Assembly: GCA_030603445.1 (NCBI GenBank)
Contig: JAUVXU010000016.1
Location: 1 to 37,498 of the forward strand
DNA length: 37,498 nucleotides
Reading direction: 5' to 3'
Origin: Methanomicrobia archaeon
GTDB taxonomy: Archaea; Methanobacteriota_B; Thermococci; Methanofastidiosales; NM3
The notes beneath the pieces are model-generated. The model was not told the origin of the DNA. It was given only the letters and a program-made list of their open reading frames with translations, and did not search any database. Made by a program: the position numbers and the translations under genes. Shown one piece after another: positions 10,501-17,656 of this stretch. Positions within the stretch are counted from its first letter, which is position 1. Each line of letters opens with the position of its first letter.

Positions 10501-11091
10501 ATCGTATGTCCCGGATGATATGCCTGAGAAAACATAATTACCGAACTGATCTGTTCTGGTAGTAGCTGGAGTTCCCAAGACCGTGTTTATAACAGCATGG
10601 GTGACATAGTTAAGCACCTCTACTTCAATACCAGCAAGAGCTTTTCCGTCCGTTCCGGTAACGCGCCCGTATATTGAGTCTGCAAGGATCATCTGCACGC
10701 TGCCGGCTGGTAGGCTCAACGCCCCAGATGAGTTGTCCACGTTATAGGTAACTGTCAAGAAACCTTCTGACTTGAACGTCAGATAATGAAGCCCATCCCA
10801 ATCAAGAAGCGATCCTGGTGCGACCCCTGAAAATACGTTTGAGAAGCTACCAAGAGGTGCTGGTGATGTCGTGGCCCCGATGAGGCCCGAGTTATCAAGG
10901 TAAACGTCTATTCCGAAAAGTCCCTCTCCTGAGTCGCATATGCCGTTGCCGTTTGAATCAAACCACACAGCGTCTTGCAAACCATCTATACTAGTTGCCG
11001 CCCTCGTAGGTTGTACGTTAATATATACTAAACTTAATAATATAACTGCGCCAATAAAAAGCGAGAATCCTTTCTTAACAGTATTGTCCAT
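4588..11091 (-). CDS. Giant secreted protein of about 19 carboxypeptidase-regulatory/SdrD_B-like beta repeats
   Basis: A 2167-residue exported protein. Residues 1-31 form a signal peptide (KKGFSLFIGAVILLSLVYI...TRA). Then come about 19 units of 80-130 residues with the CarboxypepD_reg pattern: a GxVxD start, a PGLG strand, TDSxGYYxxxxVPxGxYTV, and a closing strand. Many units carry DxNxNGxxD loops (DSNGNGICD, DMNDNGVVD, DANTNGQYD, DINENGLID) resembling the calcium sites of SdrD_B and dockerin folds. The last 190 residues form a different domain (LSPGWYMLSFPVLVPDD...HWSLMGYQLQ), common at the C terminus of secreted repeat proteins. No C-terminal membrane helix, PGF-CTERM or sortase-type tail is visible, so retention probably needs a partner, perhaps the next gene. 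A GGGGGAGG ribosome site lies 8 bases before the ATG. Adhesion, S-layer or matrix roles are inferences. Confidence 0.85.
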   Translation of the reverse strand: MDNTVKKGFSLFIGAVILLSLVYINVQPTRAATSIDGLQDAVWFDSNGNGICDSGEGLFGIDVYLDNSGLIGATTSPAPLGSFSNVFSGVAPGSLLDWDGLHYLTFKSEGFLTVTYNVDNSSGALSLPAGSVQMILADSIYGRVTGTDGKALAGIEVEVLNYVTHAVINTVLGTPATTRTDQFGNYVFSGISSGTYDIRASKEEYMDQVKNAVQVIRGETTENVNFILYPNNGTVQGHISNGGAPVQGAVVSIPGLGVSGVSDSNGDYVITGVMPGSYTVICEKDGYKICVQYYKDSGAYTLNPAAYSEFVQPGAAVTTLADFNLVPEYLTPTTGYVSGIVLDENMRPIEAATVEIPGLGLSVATDKMGYYMFVEVPNGEYDVVATDACPIDDKLFHKTKKQRVEVIPNFNFIADFSLLENPGFIVGQIMDKDALPVPNVPMSIPNSTISSLTDSNGWYVLEGVNIERYTVYNYTSQTISYHVAPVIVKAKEPHYYLKTLEVYPEPANESYADAYDLVIIRKTGVIKGKVFALGSGAPIEGAKVRVYGRMAITNGSGIYEFVQVPIGSYTVVADDDVIVSPSTPYPDPYVEDDYDLVIKTDNVVSAGLQTNVDFYLPAATASYYGYVSGVVYEDVNISSALEEGEGIPGITVEVPGYPTAVSDDFGFYIVKADDGVHNLVAYGGDYEWYPLVPPALYTFVGDTENPYQDIPMVKQNGELIGNISDRGDPVDEADVWTPGYDNDWAYNGTDVIGVLSDFYGNYVFASGNALPKGRHLVISQKFDHNSGDPYWYEFEFNFVNIESTITKNIALNIETGRVEGFVWDDLDGNGVWNALTEPAKPDAAVYLSKLYGATSDTTGYYTILDVPVTKDRTLTPVTPAEDPDIIYEINRYTGIAYLLGYNTETHESSPITADASIYLYGDIPLSAIDYEFCNNIEVMEDIELTDVTIDIDYPLDKSDPLPVTGDVSGRVVLSINDINAEAEVWIEATSKNTWTDIEGFWIILNVPTPTPPSYYAIQAGKPHYVTDIIYNVPVPKAIETQNIDFTLEKDGAIEGFVFEDINHDGVWDYIDNNSNSAYDPGIDDPVDVPISNAVIKIANMTVYTDSLGYYRLDGIYANAPYIPYTTTCTKDGYSFVVDYDVNVIHLSGVNGSGIPPEEVNFLLEKDEGLIIGRVSDSTTMAGIAGIDVAALDDDIPTNTESETTDDEGYYVIMANSGTYTLQAPEEPNTTDYVTKEIYDVTVVGYGITRKNFVLWDETTMPDNNIFGIVYYDDDSSSSYDSGEEIGGVEVSVPGLGLTVLSASTLTDPDGNPGSGDEYNFIFMDIPDTACFTYTVTAKMHIPLSSPADYMVGFTQYVTPGAQTEVMIAPAPSTPYDAWLEGIAFWDMNDNGVVDDNERLNDVMVFIPGSSPDNVVTTSFLKGNTDSTGYYIINEIPSEMSGISTKFTVLAIDAPELFEIGIQRNLPFQPGHGQWIDFPLEKNTSFTAAYIHGEVYFDANTNGQYDVDATPSTEGIVNATVSIGSDTQTTDSFGFYMFDGLVADQTYLVEVSATGYENHTQYITAILGYNFPPNNFALAKLSNSISGYVFEDVDENLIKSAPDKVINAKIIAVKNTGGTFEAYTDDTGFYFIPNLPIGSYTVECIQVWAAPELPEYQDWVYPSNPVIITSGSSTTLDIPMARYYVDVNGNVSDSSIGLSGVLIEWYSPDDFVTPVYTVLTDGDGNWTTTSGSPYTDDWVHADINENGLIDPDDEVGAPVGTWYLMFSKTGYNPSTKWVEVDYNDYLSGSLTVNMVMTPEFNGQIQGIVDDGTIPIEHALVKATDQSTSLEYIAYTDGFGSYTITALPTGTYDMVVSKLGYYDDNTVTGLFVDSSAPPVMQNFSLVANAGFADVTVTVDDGTANPILGALVTVWYQEGDNVFTLVAEGFTDASGSVTFPGLPAGLPLDPPIDYHVCASDNGNDRIMETQTMSLMDGDAPTLTFTLVDGTPEQIALSPGWYMLSFPVLVPDDTIWPALMYASGIDDTLWDKVAKWDNASDSYEFYDQSHIALTEMWEIEGDTGYWLHMIGPHTLKVVGELVTTQSIALPGGHWSLMGYQLQTNANPIPSAMTQIPGDAVNLMWTYDPSVPASDAQLYDPRGRFTPNGFDTFNKWHAYWVYCDVDCTLDIS

Positions 11092-11385
11092 TTACAATTC
11101 CTCCCCCAAAACAGAATTCTATCTTAAAAAAATCAGATAGGTTAGTAAAATAACCAAATATATCTTCTAGGTCGATATGCATAATAATACACCATATGGA
11201 TAATTATTCATTTATTGTAACTTTTCCTTTAAATACTTTTTGCAATACATTTTAAGTAAACGTCATATATGATGTATTTACTACCTTTATGACCGATAAT
11301 CCCTAATAAATATAAAATATAATAGAAAAATAGAAAAATTGTCCAATACCGAAAAAATAATGCACATCAGCGCAGAAGAATAAGC
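11092..11385. promoter_or_regulatory. Intergenic region with promoter for the surface-protein operon
   Basis: These 294 bases have no gene that I can support. On the minus strand there is a strong ribosome site (11100-11107) and a TATA-like stretch GATATATTTGG near 11153-11163, which would start the message about 40 bases before the giant gene. A near-perfect 16-bp palindrome, ACGTCATATATGATGT (one mismatch), lies at 11260-11275. T-rich minus-strand tracts at 11300-11360 probably end the prenyl synthase transcript. Confidence 0.5.
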
Positions 11386-12486
11386 TCATGTCTTCCTATC
11401 TATAAGATAGTAAACAAATGATTCTAGTATATTGTGTGCATCGTTTTTTGGCAAAACGCGCCTAGCATCCTCCCATGAGGAGATTACAAGGGCATCAGCC
11501 ACTTTCCTTGCACTTTTGATTGCGCCATAAGACTTGATGATCCCTATAGCTATGTCTATCTTATCCTTGTCCTTGGTATGAGAGCTCAAGATGCTAAGAA
11601 GTTTTTCAGCCTCATCAGGTGGAGCGCGCTGCAGCGTTTTGATAACAAGAAGTGTTATCTTTCCCTCTGTGATGTCGTTTCCATACGGCTTTCCAAACTT
11701 GTCCCTGTCCTCCCCTTCGGTGATAATGTCGAGTATGTCGTCTTGGATCTGGAACGCAATGCCTATAGACTCAGCAAACTTGCCCAGTATATCAACATGC
11801 TCGGAACTTGCACCAGAAAGAACTGCAGCAATCTTTGCTGACATTCGCGCAAGCGTCCCGGTCTTGTAAGCACACATCTGTATATACTGCTCTTCTGTTA
11901 TCGTGTCGGCTTTCTTCTCGCCCCTGTGCCAAGATATGTCAAGTGCCTGTCCCAGATGAACGTTTATCATCTCGCGGGAGTAGATGTTATAGGTCTTTAG
12001 CATCACATCATCGGTGAAGTTGTGCTCGTTTCGAAGCAACAGTGCCAGGGGGATGAAGTAGAGGGCATTGCCTGCATTTATTGCAGTATCTATTCCATAA
12101 AGCAGGTGAAGGCTTGGTTTCCCTCTTCGAATGTCTGCCCCATCCTCTATGTCATCAATGATTATGGTGCCGTTGTGAACAAGCTCGGGGAGGGCTGCAA
12201 AATCACGGGTATTTTCAATATCCCCACCAAGGGCCTCAACTATCAAAGTAAACAGTGCTGGGCGCCAGCGCTTTCCTCCTCGCGACAAAAAATCCCATAC
12301 AGGAATTGAAATCCCATTGTCAAGTGTTGTTGTGTCGTAGGCATAAGCAGGCTTTCCTGAAATGAAGTTAACATACTCCTTTGTCACGGAGCGCGGCAGC
12401 ACCTTCTCTATAAGTAAATCTATAATCTCCTTACGCGATTCCAAAAAAGCATTGATATCTACTGATGACACAAATTCACCCGACAT
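11386..12486 (-). CDS. idsA: Polyprenyl (geranylgeranyl/farnesylgeranyl) diphosphate synthase
   Basis: This trans-prenyltransferase condenses isopentenyl diphosphate with allylic diphosphates to build the C20 (or C25) chains of archaeal ether lipids. The 366 residues contain GGKRWRPAL for diphosphate binding, the first Asp-rich motif DDIEDGADIRRGKPS (residues 111-125), and the second in FQIQDDILDI, followed by KFGKPYGNDITEGKIT. The residues four and five places before the first motif (Gly and Thr) are small, so the pocket is not closed by an aromatic residue as in short-chain farnesyl synthases; product length is therefore probably C20 or more. The N terminus is slightly longer than usual. 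It lies 31 bases after argH on the same strand. Isopentenyl phosphate kinase, in the same pathway, is 4 kb away. Confidence 0.92.
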   Translation of the reverse strand: MSGEFVSSVDINAFLESRKEIIDLLIEKVLPRSVTKEYVNFISGKPAYAYDTTTLDNGISIPVWDFLSRGGKRWRPALFTLIVEALGGDIENTRDFAALPELVHNGTIIIDDIEDGADIRRGKPSLHLLYGIDTAINAGNALYFIPLALLLRNEHNFTDDVMLKTYNIYSREMINVHLGQALDISWHRGEKKADTITEEQYIQMCAYKTGTLARMSAKIAAVLSGASSEHVDILGKFAESIGIAFQIQDDILDIITEGEDRDKFGKPYGNDITEGKITLLVIKTLQRAPPDEAEKLLSILSSHTKDKDKIDIAIGIIKSYGAIKSARKVADALVISSWEDARRVLPKNDAHNILESFVYYLIDRKT

Positions 12487-12517
12487 TCTACTTGAAGTGC
12501 CTTCTTAAATACTTTTT

Positions 12518-13717
12518 CTATTCCCTATCCTTAGAACCTGAAAAGTACTCGTCTGCCACTTTTCTGTAAGCGGCCCTAAACGGCACGCCTTTTCTTACCA
12601 GATCATACGCTTTCTCTGTAAGAAACACCTCTGGAGAAAGACTTTTCTTGCAAGCATCCTCGCAGACATCCAATGTAACAAGCACCTTCTCCATTATCGA
12701 GAGGGATGATAACACTATATCAAACGAGTTGAACACGGCGCCCTTTGAAAGCTGCAAATCACGATGATAACCAGAGATAAGATTGTGGGCAAGGGCAGCT
12801 ACCTGCGTCTCATACCCAGAGATGACGGCATAATACCCCCTCACTACCTCCAAAACATCGGGATTTGTCTTCTGGGGCATTATCGAGGAACCTGTCGTCA
12901 TGGACTTTTCGATTTTGAAGTACCCCATATCAGGATATGAGAACAATATAATGTCACTTGATAATCTGTTAAGATCGTACATGAATGCGTTAAGGGATGA
13001 GAGCAGCATCTTGTCATGCTTCGTCCTGCTAATCTGGGAGTATATCCCGTTTATATCAACACTCCTAAAAGAAAGCTCATCAGCAACGAATCTGCGGTCC
13101 GTTTGTATAGGTAGCCCATATCCTGCCCCTGTGCCCAATGGATTTGAGCTTAGGATCTTTGCGACAAACTCCAAGGATGAAATGCTATCGCAAATTGATG
13201 CTACGTAACCATCTGCCCAGTCCTTAATAGTAGTTGGCATAGCCTTTCTGGTATGGGTATGGCCTGCAAACGCAACATCGCCTTTCTCCGCGATAAGCTT
13301 CTTTAGCATCGCTATGACATCAAGTGCCGCATCCACTATCCCTTCTATCTCATAGATATAACATAATCTTAGGGCACAGAGAACCTGGTCATTTCTAGAG
13401 CGGCATGTATGGATCTTTCTTCCAGTATCTCCTAGCTTCTCAGTAAGGTAGCGCTCAATAGCACTATGGCAGTCCTCATCTTCCTCAGATATCGTGAACT
13501 CGCCTTTTTCGACAAGGGAAAGAAGGTCCGTTAACGCGCCTTTGATAGCAGCAAGCTCTTCTGATTCCAGAATCCCTATTTTATGCAATGACTTAGCGTG
13601 GGCTATTGATGCCTTGCAATCAAATGGGAGCAGGCGCATGTCAAGATCCCTATCACTAGATGATGCGAAGCTTGATGCAACTTCATCATGCGGAACATCT
13701 TTTTGCCACAACTTCAT
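12518..13717 (-). CDS. argH: Argininosuccinate lyase
   Basis: It cleaves argininosuccinate to arginine and fumarate, the last step of arginine synthesis. The fumarase/aspartase superfamily motifs are present: HTCRSRNDQ, GHTHTRKAMPTT, and the flexible catalytic loop GSSIMPQKTNPDVLEV. The C-terminal segment SPEVFLTEKAYDLVRKGVPFRAAYRKV, typical of the ASL C2 domain, is present, but the protein stops about 12 residues later. At 399 residues it is shorter than the usual 450-490, with a brief C-terminal end. The ATG overlaps the argG stop by four bases (ATGA), so translation is probably coupled. Confidence 0.95.
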   Translation of the reverse strand: MKLWQKDVPHDEVASSFASSSDRDLDMRLLPFDCKASIAHAKSLHKIGILESEELAAIKGALTDLLSLVEKGEFTISEEDEDCHSAIERYLTEKLGDTGRKIHTCRSRNDQVLCALRLCYIYEIEGIVDAALDVIAMLKKLIAEKGDVAFAGHTHTRKAMPTTIKDWADGYVASICDSISSLEFVAKILSSNPLGTGAGYGLPIQTDRRFVADELSFRSVDINGIYSQISRTKHDKMLLSSLNAFMYDLNRLSSDIILFSYPDMGYFKIEKSMTTGSSIMPQKTNPDVLEVVRGYYAVISGYETQVAALAHNLISGYHRDLQLSKGAVFNSFDIVLSSLSIMEKVLVTLDVCEDACKKSLSPEVFLTEKAYDLVRKGVPFRAAYRKVADEYFSGSKDRE

Positions 13718-14928
13718 TTTTTTGAACCTGCCTTTAGTCGTATGCCAAATATCTTGATGAATCCCTTGGCATCGGTTTGATCATAACCGCCTTCCTCATC
13801 CATAGAAGCTACCGCCCCATCATATAAAGAACTACTTGATGAGCGGGATATAGCAGACGCATTTCCTTTGTAAAGAACCATCTCAACATCGCCATTCACG
13901 CTCTTCTGGCTATGATCTATTGCCTTCATCAAAAACTCGAACTCAGGAGAGAACCACAATCCATTGTAGATAAGCTTGCCTATCTCGACTTCCATGATCT
14001 TCTTATAATATTGCACTTCCTTGTCCAAGGTTATTGATTCAAGGTCCCTGTGGGCATTGTATAGTATCGTTCCTCCGGGGGTAACATACACACCACGAGA
14101 CTTCATCCCCATAAGCCTGTTCTCTACCATGTCCACGATGCCTATGCCATGTTTTAATCCTAAGTTGCAGAGATAATTGAATATGTCCGTTGGTCCCTTT
14201 ACAGCGTGCCCATTGTCAAGATTCACTACCTTGGAAGGTTTTCCGTTCTCAAATGTGATTTTGATATATTCTGGTGTGTTAGGGGCATTGAATGGGTGTG
14301 TCCCCTTCTTGAACATCGATATGTCGTAGCGCTTTGAAGGATCCTCAAGAACACCTGCCTCATAGCTGGTATGCAGCATATTCTCATCTATGGAAAATGG
14401 CTTCTTCAACGATACAGGTATGGGGATATTGTGCTTATCTGCATAATCTATCATATCTGTTCTTCCTTTAAACTCCGAGAGGAAGACTGGGTCCTTCCAT
14501 GGACTATATATCGTGGCATCAGGCATAAGCTTCATGTATGCCAATTCAAAACGCGCCTGATCATTTCCTTTTCCTGTTGCGCCATGGCACAGTATTTTTG
14601 CGCCTTCCCTCTTTGCTATCTCAACATGCCTTAAGGCGATTATAGGCCGTGCAACAGCTGTTCCCAACAAGTACTGCCCCTCATAGATGGCATTTGCCTG
14701 AATAGCCTTGTACACATAGTTATTTACAAACTCGTCCTTAAGGTCCTCAACATATACTTTTGAAGCTCCACAAGCCTCTGCCTTTGTGGCTATCTCATCA
14801 AAGTCATCGTCCTGCCCCACATCTGCCACGTAGGCCACGACCTCATTTCCGCAATCAATAAGCCATCGCAAGATGATGGAAGTATCAAGGCCTCCACTGT
14901 AAGCAAGCACAATCTTATTGTCATTCAT
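13714..14928 (-). CDS. argG: Argininosuccinate synthase
   Basis: It joins citrulline and aspartate, with ATP cleaved to AMP and pyrophosphate, to form argininosuccinate. The N-terminal PP-loop AYSGGLDTS, the CHGATGKGNDQARFEL segment and SPWKDPVF are all family hallmarks, and length (404 residues) is normal. I choose the ATG at 14928 (MNDNKIVLAYSGG). GTGAT lies just upstream as a ribosome site; the frame is open three codons further to a GTG. It is the first gene of an argG-argH-prenyl synthase run. The divergent region upstream has repeats that could be operators. Confidence 0.96.
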   Translation of the reverse strand: MNDNKIVLAYSGGLDTSIILRWLIDCGNEVVAYVADVGQDDDFDEIATKAEACGASKVYVEDLKDEFVNNYVYKAIQANAIYEGQYLLGTAVARPIIALRHVEIAKREGAKILCHGATGKGNDQARFELAYMKLMPDATIYSPWKDPVFLSEFKGRTDMIDYADKHNIPIPVSLKKPFSIDENMLHTSYEAGVLEDPSKRYDISMFKKGTHPFNAPNTPEYIKITFENGKPSKVVNLDNGHAVKGPTDIFNYLCNLGLKHGIGIVDMVENRLMGMKSRGVYVTPGGTILYNAHRDLESITLDKEVQYYKKIMEVEIGKLIYNGLWFSPEFEFLMKAIDHSQKSVNGDVEMVLYKGNASAISRSSSSSLYDGAVASMDEEGGYDQTDAKGFIKIFGIRLKAGSKK

Positions 14929-14977
14929 TAACATCACTAAAGAAAAGCATGATTATTTCTTACTTAAAAGTATTGAT

Positions 14978-15036
14978 TGATTTCAAACTATAATGGGCGG
15001 TGGAGAAAAGATTTTTGACATTTTGATTTCAAACTA
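14978..15036. repeat. 13-bp direct repeat TGATTTCAAACTA, two copies
   Basis: Identical copies of TGATTTCAAACTA lie at 14978-14990 and 15024-15036, 46 bp apart start to start, in the 157-bp region between the divergent argG and ACT-domain genes. The base before each copy is also T, and ATG follows both two bases later, so similarity extends further. Paired identical sites in a divergent promoter suggest binding sites for a regulator, but none is identified. Confidence 0.55.
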
Positions 15037-15038
15037 CT

Positions 15039-15056
15039 ATGTTTTCTAGAAAACAT
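15039..15056. promoter_or_regulatory. Perfect 18-bp palindrome, candidate operator
   Basis: ATGTTTTCTAGAAAACAT is a perfect 18-bp palindrome. It abuts the TATA-like box of the ACT-domain/IPK transcript, where a bound dimer would meet the TFB recognition element. It starts 3 bases after the second direct repeat. Confidence 0.6.
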
Positions 15057-15065
15057 TTTTATATT
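15056..15065 (+). promoter_or_regulatory. TATA-like box for ACT protein-IPK operon
   Basis: TTTTTATATT is centred about 25 bases before the ATG at 15086, so transcription should begin at or next to the start codon. No ribosome site precedes the ATG, in agreement with a leaderless message. Confidence 0.6.
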
Positions 15066-15085
15066 AAAAAGAAAGTGCTCCAAGT

Positions 15086-15721
15086 ATGAAGACCACTGCA
15101 GAGATAACGAAGGAATATATAGATACCCATCCCTCCATCAAAGACTGCATACGCAACAACCTCATAAATTATTCCAAACTGGCAGAAAAGATAGCAAGTG
15201 AGAAACATATAGAGAAGAAGACCAGCAAAGATGCCATCATAGTTGCCAGCAGACGATACTATGAACAGCTAAAACCCGATAAAGCGCACGAAGATAGTGT
15301 AATGGACATACTGCACAGAAGCGAGCTTGAGATAAAAAACAAGATAGTCGTTGCGATCATTAAAAAGACAGTTCCTCAAAAACTACTTCTAAACATAGAG
15401 GAGATAATAAAAAAGGAACAAAACATATTCTATAGCATAGAGGGCTCAACAGCAATAACGCTTATTACAACACAAAAGCACAAGAATCAGATAGAATCGC
15501 TATTAGAAGAGAACATCATCAAGGTCTCGGAGGATCTTGCGATGATCACCATAAAAAGCCCCCAGGAACTAGAGGAAACACATGGTGTTACAGCATACCT
15601 CTACTCCCTGTTCGGAGAGCATGGCATAAACATCTCTGAGACCATGAGCTGTTGGACCAACACTATTTTCATAATCAACGAAATGGACATATCAAACGCA
15701 ATTAAATTCCTAAAGTTCTAG
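15086..15721 (+). CDS. ACT-domain protein with N-terminal helical domain (archaeal, function unknown)
   Basis: The 211 residues divide into an N-terminal helical part with the pattern THPSIKDCIRNNLINYSKLA (about residues 14-33), which I recall from conserved archaeal proteins of unknown function, and a C-terminal half with two betaalphabeta-like units; GVTAYLYSLFGEHGINISETMSC is typical of an ACT small-molecule-binding fold. No catalytic motif is visible. ACT domains often sense amino acids, and the gene is divergent from argG, but it is co-transcribed with isopentenyl phosphate kinase (8-base gap). A regulatory role is an inference. The start is supported by the TATA spacing. Confidence 0.7.
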   Translation: MKTTAEITKEYIDTHPSIKDCIRNNLINYSKLAEKIASEKHIEKKTSKDAIIVASRRYYEQLKPDKAHEDSVMDILHRSELEIKNKIVVAIIKKTVPQKLLLNIEEIIKKEQNIFYSIEGSTAITLITTQKHKNQIESLLEENIIKVSEDLAMITIKSPQELEETHGVTAYLYSLFGEHGINISETMSCWTNTIFIINEMDISNAIKFLKF

Positions 15722-15729
15722 GTGGGAAA

Positions 15730-16491
15730 ATGATAATAATAAAAGCTGGCGGATCGGCAATAACAGATAAAAAATTGCCCTTTTCAATAAAGGCGCACGC
15801 CTTGGAAAACATGGCGCACGCCTTAGCAGACGTGAAAGAAGATGTTATACTATGCCACGGCGGGGGGTCGTTTGGACATCCTCTGGCAATCAAATACAAC
15901 ATAAAAGGAAACATCACTACACAGGAACAAAAAATCGGCATATCCCACATAAATCTTGCTATGCGCAACTTGTCAAACATCGTCTGTGAAACTCTTATAG
16001 AGGCTGGCTGCAAACCATTTGCGCTGCAGTCCAGCGCATGCATGACAGCAGCAAACGGCATGCTGGAGACTTTCAATAGCGATCTTGTGAAAAAGACGTG
16101 TGAGAAAGGATTTATCCCACTGCTTTACGGTGACGCGGTCCATGACTCAAAAACCGGATTTTCGATCATATCTGGTGACCAGATAATGAAACATCTTGCA
16201 ATCACGTTCCCAAACTCCCGCATGATATTTCTAACAGATGTTGACGGGATATATACTGCAGACCCAAAGCGTGACAAAAATGCCGCCCTTATTAAAGAGG
16301 TGCCATTTTCAAAACTGTCATCAATAAACGCGGGAGGCACAGGAGACGTCACAGGCGGCATGAAAGGAAAGCTTAGTGAGATAATCAAACTAAAAGGCCT
16401 TGTAAGTGAGATACTAATCATCAACATCGAAAAAGAGGACGCGCTGCCATACGCCCTCAAAGGCGAAAACCCCGGGACGCGCATATACTAG
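15730..16491 (+). CDS. ipk: Isopentenyl phosphate kinase
   Basis: It phosphorylates isopentenyl phosphate to isopentenyl diphosphate, the last step of the modified archaeal mevalonate pathway, and so supplies the prenyl synthase in this window. The 253-residue amino acid kinase fold begins IIIKAGGSAITDK (phosphate loop). It contains CHGGGSFGHP with the His that marks IPK within the family, a YGDAV strand, and FLTDVDGIYTADP with a GGTGDVTGGMKGKL nucleotide-site loop. AGGTGGGA lies just before the ATG as a ribosome site. The TAG stop shares the bases CTAG with the stop of the convergent phosphate transporter. Confidence 0.93.
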   Translation: MIIIKAGGSAITDKKLPFSIKAHALENMAHALADVKEDVILCHGGGSFGHPLAIKYNIKGNITTQEQKIGISHINLAMRNLSNIVCETLIEAGCKPFALQSSACMTAANGMLETFNSDLVKKTCEKGFIPLLYGDAVHDSKTGFSIISGDQIMKHLAITFPNSRMIFLTDVDGIYTADPKRDKNAALIKEVPFSKLSSINAGGTGDVTGGMKGKLSEIIKLKGLVSEILIINIEKEDALPYALKGENPGTRIY

Positions 16492-17432
16492 ATCGCAAAA
16501 TAAAGCAGGTAAGTTGCAACACCAGAACACAAAGGCGTTGCTATCCAACTTCCAATGATGCGAAGTATGAATCTCTTGTTAACAGAACTTTTTCCCCTTG
16601 TAAGCCCAACGCCCACAACGCTGCCAACAGTCGCCTGGCTAAGGGATACCGGTACACCAAGCATCGTGCAGATGATCACTGCAACTGATGCGGATAACTG
16701 GCTGCTAAAAGCCTGTATGGGGTCAAGTGTTGTTATGCCTTTTCCAATTGTAAAGATAACGCGTTTTGAGAAGAACAATGCACCAATTGCAATTGACAAC
16801 GAACCTAATAAAATAGCATGATTTGTATCCATCACATTGTTGACAGCAAGCACCCCAATAACATTTCCTATATTGTTTGTGCCAAGAGAGAACGCCACAA
16901 ACATCCCTGATATGAACACCAGTACTGCAATGGTCTTCTCAAATAGGAGGCTTGGTCCCTTAAAGATTAAACGAAACAGCTTAAAGAAGATGAAGAACAT
17001 CACAAAAGAAAGCACTGCAGAAAATACTGGCAGAATTGTCCATATGATAGCTATATTGACCACAACGGAGTTGTTAACTGTCAATCCAGCGGCAAGCCCA
17101 GTGCCTGCAAGCGCCCCGACAACAGACTGCGTCGTCGATACTGGAAAACGAAGATAGGTTGCTATTGCAACAGCCAGCGCAGCACAGAAAAGCGATATGG
17201 CAAGAACATCAAAACTAAGGGCCGATGTGTCGATTATGCCTTTTCCAATAGTGGATGATATCTTATTGCCGCCCAAAAACGCCCCGATGACAAGGGCAAC
17301 TGCTGCACATACTACGGCCTTTTTGTATGGGACTATGTTAACTCCAACGGTGGTGCCTATTGCATTTGCTATATCATTTGCTCCCAAAGTAAAAGCAACT
17401 AGCATACTTGCAACTATCAGTCCATATTCCAT
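16488..17432 (-). CDS. pit: Inorganic phosphate transporter, PiT family
   Basis: A membrane carrier that couples phosphate (or metal-phosphate) uptake to cation or proton entry. The duplicated PiT signature is clear: FTLGANDIANAIGTTVG near the N terminus and FSLGTNNIGNVIGVLA in the second half, with about ten hydrophobic segments. The frame is open to 17543, but I choose the ATG at 17432 (MEYGLIVASML), because the signature normally follows within about 20 residues of the start and the extension covers AT-rich promoter-like DNA. No PhoU-like gene is next to it. It converges on ipk, and the two stops overlap. Confidence 0.92.
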   Translation of the reverse strand: MEYGLIVASMLVAFTLGANDIANAIGTTVGVNIVPYKKAVVCAAVALVIGAFLGGNKISSTIGKGIIDTSALSFDVLAISLFCAALAVAIATYLRFPVSTTQSVVGALAGTGLAAGLTVNNSVVVNIAIIWTILPVFSAVLSFVMFFIFFKLFRLIFKGPSLLFEKTIAVLVFISGMFVAFSLGTNNIGNVIGVLAVNNVMDTNHAILLGSLSIAIGALFFSKRVIFTIGKGITTLDPIQAFSSQLSASVAVIICTMLGVPVSLSQATVGSVVGVGLTRGKSSVNKRFILRIIGSWIATPLCSGVATYLLYFAI

Positions 17433-17656
17433 CCAAGCACCACTTTTATAAATAATAAAAAGCATTGCAAATAAATAAATGTTATTATTGGGGAGTTTTT
17501 TGATTATTATACCAATATAAGCAAATTTATCAAAATTATTCATTATATAATGTTTTGATTAATCTACCCCCGCTGACCATATTTATCATGATTGTCCCAA
17601 AAGTGAATTAACAACTTTTATAAATCCAAATAACATACTTCTAAAAGGTGAAAAAT

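Noticed and set aside
4588-11091. Reading the DxNxNGxxD loops of the giant protein as cellulosomal dockerins.
   Set aside because: The loops are single and lie at the start of beta units rather than as the paired 22-residue repeats of a dockerin; an SdrD_B-type calcium loop fits better.
15702-16484. Minus-strand open frames opposite isopentenyl phosphate kinase.
   Set aside because: The plus strand encodes a complete, motif-bearing kinase; the opposing frames show no family pattern.
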